Source of the DNA: Bacteroidales bacterium
Lineage (GTDB): Bacteria > Bacteroidota > Bacteroidia > Bacteroidales > WCHB1-69
DNA length: 41,358 nt
Assembly: GCA_016288655.1 (NCBI GenBank)
Contig: JAEEKX010000040.1
Coordinates: forward strand, 1 to 41,358
Direction: 5' to 3'
This document shows, in pieces, positions 35,183 through 41,358 of the stretch. Position 1 is the stretch's first letter; each line of letters opens with the position of its first letter. A program made the position numbers and the translations under genes. Below the pieces are notes generated by a model. It did no database searches and was not told the DNA's origin. It saw only the letters and a program-made list of their open reading frames with translations.

Positions 35183-36547
35183 TTAGTTGAACATTTGGTT
35201 GGATAGATTCTTGTTGAAGAAGCCGCAGTAGGCGATGCCGATGGCCATCCACGGTTCGTTGTTGTATTGCTTGTGCATCATCCGGTAGCCCGCCTCTGCC
35301 TTGATGACGATCTCCGGGATGGGCTTGTAGTTGAGTCCGACGGCGATGACGTGGCGCTCGGTCCAGGTGAAGTCCAGCACGTTCTCGGAGGCCGGGGTGT
35401 AGGAGTCGTAGTAGTTGTAGCGGGCGAAGACGTACAGTTCGTGGCGGATGCCGAGGGGCAGCGTGTTGCAGCCGATCTCCACGGCGGCGTCGTAGGCCAT
35501 CTTGCCCACGGGCGTGTGGGGATAGGGGGCCGACGAACTGTTGGGCAGGTAGTTGTTGTAGCGGGTGATCCAATCGGCATCGCCCAGGTAGCCGAAGTCG
35601 CCATTGCCGCGCAACACCAGCCGTTTGTACTTGTACAGGAAATCAAAGGCGCCGAAGAACATGACGCCCCGCACCCCCTCGTATTTGGTGGAGTGCTCTT
35701 CGGTGACGATGTCGTTGTTGAAGGTGCCGCCCACATAGCCGCTCAGCCCAAGGCGCAGGCCTTTCACCGAGGTGTTATCGACGCGGAAGGCGGCCGCTAA
35801 GTTGTTGGCAGGCCGGAACTCGTAGGGTGAGGCCGAGGCGTCGTGCGCCCAGCCCTGCACGTTGAACATCGTCGAGTTCAACGCGGGCAGCAACTGCACC
35901 TCATAGCGCCATGCCCCGGCTTTCCCCCACAAGCTTATGCCTGTCTCGTGCCACGTGCATGGGATGATCGTGTTCTCCCCCTCCGGACGGAAGACCGTGA
36001 AGAACTCCGTCGGCATGTGGCTGTTGTTGGTCGCCCCTACGGGCACCACGATATGCCCCGCGCGGACGTTCAACTTGCCGTCAAAAAAACTCTTCTGCAA
36101 CCAGAACTGCTCTAAGGCGACCTCGCCGCCGCGTTCGATCTCCTTCTCGTACTCGCCGCTCTCCTCCGCTTCAATCTCCACGGCCGCTTCCACGCCGCCG
36201 TGCTCGAACTCGATCTCCGTGCCCATGCTCCAGCCGTGGCCGAAGTCGTAACCCAACATCAGCACCACATGCGGCAGATCCACCTGCCCGAACCCCTTGG
36301 AATCCTTGTATCTGTCGGGAAAAGAGTAGCGGAAGGCGTTGTCGCTGTAAAAACTGTATTTGTAGGTCGCCTCACCGTAACCGCCGATGGTGAATCGGGA
36401 GAGGCGCAGCGTGCGGAGACTGTCGCGCTCCTCGGGTGTGCGTTCGGTTCTATTTTTCTTTTTAACTTCTTGTGCTTCAATGTTTTGAATAGAAAATAGG
36501 GAGATGGATAGAATGAGTGTGAAGATGAAGATAAAGTTTTTGCGCAT
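35183..36547 (-). CDS. Outer-membrane porin-like beta-barrel protein
   Basis: 454 residues with a signal peptide (MRKNFIFIFTLILSISLFSI, cleavage near EAQ). A short charged periplasmic segment follows, then many alternating beta-strands typical of an outer-membrane barrel (FTIGGYGEATYKYSFYSD, GWSMGTEIEFEHGG, FFDGKLNVRAGHIVVPVG), ending in an aromatic-rich strand. It resembles phosphate-selective-porin-like (OprO/P) barrels in strand style, but the substrate cannot be inferred from that. Being first in the unit with imelysin and DUF1111, it may move an iron compound across the outer membrane; that is inference. Confidence 0.72.
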   Translation of the reverse strand: MRKNFIFIFTLILSISLFSIQNIEAQEVKKKNRTERTPEERDSLRTLRLSRFTIGGYGEATYKYSFYSDNAFRYSFPDRYKDSKGFGQVDLPHVVLMLGYDFGHGWSMGTEIEFEHGGVEAAVEIEAEESGEYEKEIERGGEVALEQFWLQKSFFDGKLNVRAGHIVVPVGATNNSHMPTEFFTVFRPEGENTIIPCTWHETGISLWGKAGAWRYEVQLLPALNSTMFNVQGWAHDASASPYEFRPANNLAAAFRVDNTSVKGLRLGLSGYVGGTFNNDIVTEEHSTKYEGVRGVMFFGAFDFLYKYKRLVLRGNGDFGYLGDADWITRYNNYLPNSSSAPYPHTPVGKMAYDAAVEIGCNTLPLGIRHELYVFARYNYYDSYTPASENVLDFTWTERHVIAVGLNYKPIPEIVIKAEAGYRMMHKQYNNEPWMAIGIAYCGFFNKNLSNQMFN

Positions 36548-36576
36548 GTCAAATTCTTTTTACGACTTTCGGTTTG

Positions 36577-36584
36577 CAAAAATA
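36577..36584 (-). promoter_or_regulatory. -7 promoter box for the porin-imelysin-DUF1111 unit
   Basis: TATTTTTG on the minus strand, 29 nt upstream of the ATG at 36547. No further box lies between the three genes. Confidence 0.5.
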
Positions 36585-36724
36585 GGACGCCCGCTACGGA
36601 CGGGTTATCGCCAAAAAGGGGGATTTTACAGCGATTGGGTAGTCATATTTGATGAAATGAAAAAAATGGTGGAGAGATGTAGCAATTTTTTAGCGGATGG
36701 CGTCGTTATAATGAGTTAAAAGTG

Positions 36725-36732
36725 TAATTTTG
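36725..36732 (+). promoter_or_regulatory. -7 promoter box for the sugar-transporter unit
   Basis: TAATTTTG, 21 nt upstream of the ATG at 36754. Confidence 0.5.
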
Positions 36733-36753
36733 CAGTTGAAGAAAATTTATAGT

Positions 36754-38145
36754 ATGAAAGTAGAATCTACTCCTAAATCCACGGCTGTCAACGCCATCTC
36801 TTTCGCTGCCATCATCTCCCTTTTTTTCATGTGGGGATTCATCACGTGCATGAACGACATCCTCATTCCCGAGTTGAAGGAGATGTTCCATCTGAGTCGT
36901 GCCGGCTCGATGTTCGTGCAGTTTTGCTTTTTCGGTGCCTACTTCGTCGGCTCGTTGATATACTTTATTATATCCGTCACCGCGGGCGACCCGATCGGGC
37001 GGATGGGCTACAAGAAGGGCATTCTCGCCGGGTTGTTCACGGCGGCGGCGGGCTGTGCGCTTTTCTACCCGGCCTCCACACTCAACCTGTACGGGCTTTT
37101 CCTGGCCGGGCTTTTCGTGGTCGGCCTGGGTGTCACCATCCTGCAGATCGCGGCCAACCCGTACGTCACCATCCTCGGCTCGCCCGAGGGCGCGTCAGGG
37201 CGCCTCAACCTGTCGCAGGCCTTCAACTCTCTCGGCACCACGCTGGCCCCCATGCTGGGCGGCATCCTGCTGTCGCACTTCGCCGACTCGGCCCACATCC
37301 ACATTCCTTACCTCATGTTCAGCGGACTCTTCCTACTGGTGGCGATGGTCATCGCCCTCGTGCCGCTGCCGTCGTTTGAACAGCACGGGAAGATGGAAGG
37401 CGGTGCGGCGGCCCTCAAGGACAAAACCCTCGTGCTTGGCATCTTCGCCATCTTCTGCTATGTGGGCGCCGAAGTCAGCGTCGGCAGCAGTTTCATCAAC
37501 TGCGCCCACGAACTCATCCCCGACATTTCGGAAGAGACTCCCAAGATCTTCCTCGCCTTTTATTGGGGCGGCCTCATGATCGGCCGTTTCCTCGGCTCGC
37601 TCGCGCTGGTCACCCACCGCAGCAGCGCCGCCAAGTACGGGCTGATGGCCGCTGTCGCTGTCGGCACCTTCCTGCTGCTGCTCGGCGTCACCTACTTCCT
37701 GCATCCCAACTTCTCGCCGCTCTCTATGTGGCCCTATCTCGTCTTCATCGCCATCAACATCTGCGGCTTCATTGTCGGCCAATCGCAGTCGCTCAAGATG
37801 ATATCCATTTTCGCCGGCGTCAACATTATCCTGTTGGCGGTGGCGATGGTCGTCACGGGCTACCCGACCATCTGGTTCCTGCTGGCCACGGGGCTTTTCA
37901 ACTCCATCATGTGGTCGAACATTTTTTCCGGCGCCATCGCCCATTTGGGCAAATACACGGCGCAGGGCTCCTCGTTGCTGGTGATGGCCATCCTCGGCGG
38001 CGCGCTGCTGCCCCCGCTGCAAGGCCTCGTCGCCGACGGACTGGGCGGCTACCACTACTCCTACTTCATCCCTATGATCGCCTATGTCTATCTCATCGTC
38101 TTCGGCGTGCTGGCCTACAAACGAGATCAACGACTGAATTCATAA
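36754..38145 (+). CDS. MFS sugar transporter (FucP/GlcP-like)
   Basis: 463 residues from the ATG at 36754 (MKVESTPKSTAVNAISFAA); an upstream TTG lies inside the promoter box. About 12 transmembrane helices are visible. FucP-family features include FFMWGFITCMNDILIPELKE in helix 1, a GRMGYKKGI loop, and a long helix-rich region with ITVLQIAANPYV-like text (VTILQIAANPYVTILG). These transporters import L-fucose, glucose or galactose with H+; the specific sugar cannot be called. It is followed 19 nt later by an outer-membrane protein gene, so the three genes to 39636 may be one transcript. Confidence 0.9.
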   Translation: MKVESTPKSTAVNAISFAAIISLFFMWGFITCMNDILIPELKEMFHLSRAGSMFVQFCFFGAYFVGSLIYFIISVTAGDPIGRMGYKKGILAGLFTAAAGCALFYPASTLNLYGLFLAGLFVVGLGVTILQIAANPYVTILGSPEGASGRLNLSQAFNSLGTTLAPMLGGILLSHFADSAHIHIPYLMFSGLFLLVAMVIALVPLPSFEQHGKMEGGAAALKDKTLVLGIFAIFCYVGAEVSVGSSFINCAHELIPDISEETPKIFLAFYWGGLMIGRFLGSLALVTHRSSAAKYGLMAAVAVGTFLLLLGVTYFLHPNFSPLSMWPYLVFIAINICGFIVGQSQSLKMISIFAGVNIILLAVAMVVTGYPTIWFLLATGLFNSIMWSNIFSGAIAHLGKYTAQGSSLLVMAILGGALLPPLQGLVADGLGGYHYSYFIPMIAYVYLIVFGVLAYKRDQRLNS

Positions 38146-38164
38146 ACCTAACATGATTCCAAAC

Positions 38165-38827
38165 ATGATGAACAAATTCAAACAACTATGTCTCGCCGTC
38201 GCCCTCACTTGGGTGTGCGGCACGGCCTTTGCGCAGGTCGATACCACCTCCTGGAAATACACCCTGCCGCGCTACGAAATACAATTCTCCATCGGTGACC
38301 CGCTCTTGAGCGGCTTGTCGAGCGAACGTGTTCACTTCACTTGCTGCTCCCCCCATAACTATCCCTATGCGGATATGTACGAATGGTTCCAGGAGGAGAC
38401 CTATCGCAAGCCCACCATCTCGACGTGCGCTCTCAACCTGAGTTTTCACGTTCGCCTCTGCAAGTGGTTCTGGTTGGGTGTAACCGCCTCGTATGTTGGC
38501 TGGTACACACCTATTTACAGTGCCGTTACGGGTTTGCGCGTCGGCAGCAACGACACGCACTACTTCCTCTTGACCCCCACGGTCCGATTCTCGTGGCTCA
38601 ACAAAGAGTTGGTCACCCTCTACTCCGGACTCGGCGTGGGTTTCGGTTTCATCCAGCAAGACCGTTATTCCCAAAACTCCTATCTGAATTTCGCCTTGGG
38701 AGGACAGGTTACCGCCGTCGGCGTACAGGTGGGAAAACGCTGGTATGGCAGCGCTGAAGTCGGCATTGGCTCCCAGGGATTCCTACGCCTTGGCTTCGGC
38801 TATCATTTCAAACCCCTTTCTAAATAA
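38165..38827 (+). CDS. Putative outer-membrane beta-barrel protein
   Basis: About 220 residues. The start is uncertain: ATGs at 38153, 38165 and 38168 are in frame, and the last two give the best signal peptide (MNKFKQLCLAVALTWVCGTA, cleavage at AFAQ-V). The mature part has alternating beta-strands and Gly/aromatic patterns (VRLCKWFWLGVTASYVGWYT, SAEVGIGSQGFLRLGFGYHF) that end in the aromatic-terminated strand typical of small outer-membrane barrels. No family is recognised. It sits between a sugar transporter and a lipoprotein gene. Confidence 0.6.
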   Translation: MMNKFKQLCLAVALTWVCGTAFAQVDTTSWKYTLPRYEIQFSIGDPLLSGLSSERVHFTCCSPHNYPYADMYEWFQEETYRKPTISTCALNLSFHVRLCKWFWLGVTASYVGWYTPIYSAVTGLRVGSNDTHYFLLTPTVRFSWLNKELVTLYSGLGVGFGFIQQDRYSQNSYLNFALGGQVTAVGVQVGKRWYGSAEVGIGSQGFLRLGFGYHFKPLSK

Positions 38828-38844
38828 ATTGTAAATTATTGATT

Positions 38845-39636
38845 ATGAAAAAGATATTGATTGTATTGCCCCTATTGGCTATGGCCTTTCAAAGTTGCAT
38901 TTGGGACCGTGGTGATGAAAAACCTCAGCCCACCGACCGCGGCTTCGAGATCTTCCAGACATGGAATGCCTACACCAACTTTCTGATGCGGGGACCTGTG
39001 GACATGGCCTTCAAGTTGAACGCTTGGCTTGCCGCCCCCGACGACAGTGCCCGCTACGAGATCGAGGACCGCTATTTTCCCCAACAGCGCATCCGCGATT
39101 ACGGTAACAACATCTATGTCGTAATGCTTGGCGATGAGGAACTTTATTCCTTCAACACAGGTGGTCTGTCGCTCTCCGACAGCGGCAGCACCTGGCAAGT
39201 CTCGGGAAGATTCAACCAGTACCTTGACATGGATCGTTACATGCCGCTCTTGATTGATCGCAAACTGTTGATATCCAGCGGTTCGGACTATACTTGGCAC
39301 ATCGCTTTCGATACGGTCGGCGCCAAGGAAACCGTGGTTGATTGGACGTTGGCATCCAACGACGGTGTGCCTGTCGATTTGGCGAGGACCTCCTGCCAGA
39401 TGAGCGGCACCGGGGGGTATTTCACAGGTTGTAACGATGACACTATTCTGATCTCGTTCGGGATCACCGAGCCGTTGGTCAGCGAGACCATCAGTAACGC
39501 CAAATACCGTTGGCGTGCCGGCGCGGTGCACATCACGGTCTCCCACGCCCAGGACGATCCCATCGACGTCGATGCGCGCTTCCTCAACGAAAAGGAGGTC
39601 CGCATCGGGTACATGGGGCTCGTGGGGGTGTATTAG
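38845..39636 (+). CDS. Putative lipoprotein of unknown function
   Basis: 263 residues from the ATG at 38845. The N-terminus MKKILIVLPLLAMAFQSC is lipoprotein-like with Cys18, although the lipobox (FQSC) is weak. The mature protein is mixed alpha/beta with many Asp residues (IWDRGDEKPQPTDRG, YLDMDRYMPLLIDRK) and two further Cys near residues 192 and 200. No family is recognised. It begins 17 nt after the preceding outer-membrane protein gene and closes this plus-strand unit. Confidence 0.6.
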   Translation: MKKILIVLPLLAMAFQSCIWDRGDEKPQPTDRGFEIFQTWNAYTNFLMRGPVDMAFKLNAWLAAPDDSARYEIEDRYFPQQRIRDYGNNIYVVMLGDEELYSFNTGGLSLSDSGSTWQVSGRFNQYLDMDRYMPLLIDRKLLISSGSDYTWHIAFDTVGAKETVVDWTLASNDGVPVDLARTSCQMSGTGGYFTGCNDDTILISFGITEPLVSETISNAKYRWRAGAVHITVSHAQDDPIDVDARFLNEKEVRIGYMGLVGVY

Positions 39637-39770
39637 ACGAAGGGAAGAGAAGAGATTCTGTTGGGTGTCAACACGAACATGAGAAAATGGGGGTGTCGGA
39701 TGAGCTTACGTCCCAGCACATAGGAATCCTTTCGGAATCCTGAAAATCTTTTTTGTAGTTGTAAAATTCC

Positions 39771-40184
39771 TCAAAACCGCAGCGTCACGCTGGTTCCCGT
39801 CATCGACAGGGTAGTGCGCTTCCCTTTCACGTAGAGCACGGCTCCGGCGATATAGAGCGGCACCGACGCGCCGACGAGGGCGATGCCCGAGATGGAAAAG
39901 ACCGCGCCAACGCTGCTGGAATCGCCGATCATGGCCCAGGCACTGCCGTAGAGCGCGGCGCCGGCCGCGGTCATGCAACCCGCCGTGATGAGCAGCGCCT
40001 TGCCGGTCTTCAACGGGTCGCGGAGTCGCAAATCCACCTCCGGCGCCGGGGATTGCGGGGCGCCGCCGCCCTGCTCCCAATAGAACTGCGGTGGCTTGGA
40101 CGTCTCGAAGGTGGCGATATGCATCTGCTGGGCCGACAGCCCGCAGCAGAATAGGATGAGTATGGAGGTGATGAAAGTTCTCAT
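39771..40184 (-). CDS. Small exported or membrane protein of unknown function
   Basis: 137 residues from the ATG at 40184 (MRTFITSILILFCCGLSAQ), a signal peptide. The longer open frame upstream (to 40424) is antisense-like Ser/Ala/Thr sequence overlapping the next gene and is rejected. After a polar stretch (PPQFYWEQGGGAPQSPAPEV) two hydrophobic, small-residue helices follow (ALLITAGCMTAAGAALYGSA and VFSISGIALVGASVPLYIAG). No family is recognised. It starts 10 nt after the TIGR04076 gene and is the last gene of this minus-strand set. Confidence 0.6.
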   Translation of the reverse strand: MRTFITSILILFCCGLSAQQMHIATFETSKPPQFYWEQGGGAPQSPAPEVDLRLRDPLKTGKALLITAGCMTAAGAALYGSAWAMIGDSSSVGAVFSISGIALVGASVPLYIAGAVLYVKGKRTTLSMTGTSVTLRF

Positions 40185-40194
40185 GATGCTTTTT

Positions 40195-40512
40195 TTAGTG
40201 GGAAGATTCTTGTTCCATTCGTTCCAAAAGGAAACTGACGGGGCGGAATCCGTCGTTGCAACTGATGAGCGCCGAGGCGGGGTTGCGCATCCAGCCGTCG
40301 TAGAAGTTGCCGCGTCCGGCGGCGAGTTCGCCGACAAACCAGCGTACGCTCTCCCAGGCGCTGTCGCAGAAGCCGTCGGGCTTCCGCCCGCCACGGCAGA
40401 TCCACTGCTGCCCCTCGCACACATCGCAGGTATGCTCGATGGGATTCTCGTAACGCGCCTGCAGGTCGCGGTAGTCGGCCTTCCGGATGACTGTGATTCT
40501 TACGTCGTGCAT
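40195..40512 (-). CDS. TIGR04076-family protein
   Basis: 105 residues from the ATG at 40512 (MHDVRITVIRKADYRDLQ). The pattern of an N-terminal V-I-V-x-K strand, CDVCEGQQW, PDGFCDSAWESVRWFV, a GGxFYDGW-like GRGNFYDGWM, and ISCNDGFRPVSFLLERM matches the small TIGR04076 family of unknown function, whose members keep two to four Cys residues. The longer open frame upstream overlaps the TonB-domain gene and is not used. Cytoplasmic; function unknown. The neighbours are a TonB-domain protein (41 nt upstream) and a small membrane protein. Confidence 0.75.
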   Translation of the reverse strand: MHDVRITVIRKADYRDLQARYENPIEHTCDVCEGQQWICRGGRKPDGFCDSAWESVRWFVGELAAGRGNFYDGWMRNPASALISCNDGFRPVSFLLERMEQESSH

Positions 40513-40553
40513 GTCCTTCCTCTCTTTGTTTATAATGCTGCTCTCAAGGTCAC

Positions 40554-41358
40554 TCAGTCGAGTTTGAAAGTGATGGGTATCTGACAAAAACTGGAGATGG
40601 GCTTTCCATCCTCCGATTGCGCGGGCTCCCAACGGGGCATTTTCTTAACAGCTTCCACCGCCGCCCGGCTTAACTCAGGATCCGGAGAAAAGATGGTTTC
40701 GATATTGGAAATCTGCCCGTCTTCATCCACGAAGAACCCTACCAACACCATCCCGGAGATGCCTTTGACACGGGCTCCTTCCGGATAAATAAGCTCCTTT
40801 GACAAAAAATCCTGAAGCGCCTCCTTTCCTCCGGGAAACACGGGAAATACCTCTTCAGGAGTCGCTTCTATGCCACCGAATATCAGTTCATCCTCTGTGT
40901 TGTTTCCGCTGGTCTCGGTCGGGAGATTGACCTTGTGACTTTTTGTCGGAACATCGATGATGTCGTTTGTTTTTTCAACCACGCCTTGCAGGGGTACTTC
41001 ATCCTGGAAAGATGATGTGGCACTGTCCGCTTTGGGAACGATGCGCAGGGACGCGGAGGTGTCCGGCCGCTCGTTGCCCTGCGTCTGCGTTGTGTTGGCG
41101 GGTGCCGCGTCGGGGGATGCGGGCGTGTTGCAGCCGGGAAGGCCGGCGAGTAGTCCCACGGAGAGTCCGGCCACGACGGCCACCTTGCCCAACTGCTGTC
41201 GTCTGTGCAGTTCCTGCTCGAGGTAGCGGACCTCGGCCTCGCAGGCGGGACAGGTGCCGGCGCAGTCGCCTTGGTGCCGGCACTCGGACGTCACGAAGGC
41301 GATGTCGTTCTTCTCCGCAATCTGCTTGCGGATATCTTTCAGGATTTTGCAGGTTTTC
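40554..41358 (-). CDS. TonB-domain protein with N-terminal Cys cluster (start codon cut by window end)
   Basis: The GTG at 41294 is not the real start: the frame continues to the window edge as KTCKILKDIRKQIAEKNDIA, and the last base on this strand is G, as if from an ATG starting 2 bp outside. The N-terminal segment continues SECRHQGDCAGTCPACEAEV and precedes one transmembrane helix (GKVAVVAGLSVGLLAGLPGC). A Thr/Ser-rich linker follows, then a standard TonB C-terminal domain (~FPGGKEALQDFLSKELIYPE ... GMVLVGFFVDEDGQISNIET ... MPRWEPAQ). The Cys/His set in front of the membrane helix looks able to bind a metal and would be cytoplasmic. This is separate from the exbB-linked TonB protein. Confidence 0.75.
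   Translation of the reverse strand, partial: KTCKILKDIRKQIAEKNDIAFVTSECRHQGDCAGTCPACEAEVRYLEQELHRRQQLGKVAVVAGLSVGLLAGLPGCNTPASPDAAPANTTQTQGNERPDTSASLRIVPKADSATSSFQDEVPLQGVVEKTNDIIDVPTKSHKVNLPTETSGNNTEDELIFGGIEATPEEVFPVFPGGKEALQDFLSKELIYPEGARVKGISGMVLVGFFVDEDGQISNIETIFSPDPELSRAAVEAVKKMPRWEPAQSEDGKPISSFCQIPITFKLD

Overview
The window comes from a bacterium of the phylum Bacteroidota, most likely order Bacteroidales; I cannot name a genus. Three things point there. Nearly every conserved gene is preceded by the Bacteroidota -7 promoter box (TAnnTTTG, usually TATCTTTG or TAnTTTTG), with little Shine-Dalgarno signal. There is a type IX secretion (T9SS) substrate with a type A sorting domain next to a PorP/SprF-family domain. 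The housekeeping genes (thrS, gyrA, glyA, rpsA, rsmA, rarA) read as Bacteroidota orthologues.

Layout. (1) 1-4580 is an AT-rich accessory region. It holds the tail of one unknown protein, then two tandem displaced Rhs-core/C-terminal toxin modules (138-1049 and 1778-2620), each followed by a signal-peptide-bearing immunity candidate. Next is a decayed IS1595-like element whose inverted repeats (3153-3180 and 4495-4522) enclose a transposase tail and an intact gene with a PBECR-like nuclease domain. (2) 4593-16288 is GC-rich core: a helix-hairpin-helix protein, a DUF362 protein, a class A acid phosphatase, a small lipoprotein behind thrS, gyrA, glyA, a small HD hydrolase and a CNNM/CBS membrane protein. 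A 650-bp gyrA/glyA divergent intergenic region is full of inverted repeats. (3) 16521-22181 carries a TonB energizing operon (exbB, exbD, tonB), then rpsA, rsmA and a Q/P-repeat membrane protein. (4) 22290-29918 (minus strand) is a probable two-gene unit. It encodes a ~1779-residue T9SS substrate with 18 copies of a 55-residue two-cysteine repeat, then one ORF joining full-length RarA ATPase in frame to a complete PorP/SprF-like domain. (5) 30131-36547 (minus strand) holds an outer-membrane porin-like protein, an imelysin lipoprotein, a di-heme DUF1111 lipoprotein and then the cytochrome c maturation fusion CcsBA, which together look like an iron-handling locus. (6) 36754-39636 has a FucP-like sugar transporter with an outer-membrane protein and a lipoprotein. 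(7) 39771-41358 (minus strand) has a TonB-domain protein with an N-terminal cysteine cluster (its start codon runs off the window), a TIGR04076 protein and a small membrane protein.

The most unusual items are the RarA-PorP single ORF beside the giant T9SS substrate, the displaced Rhs toxin/immunity cassettes, the nuclease gene boxed by IS-like ends, and a recurring layout in which a -7 promoter box is followed within 3-9 nt by a hairpin, so the transcript would begin with a stem-loop.
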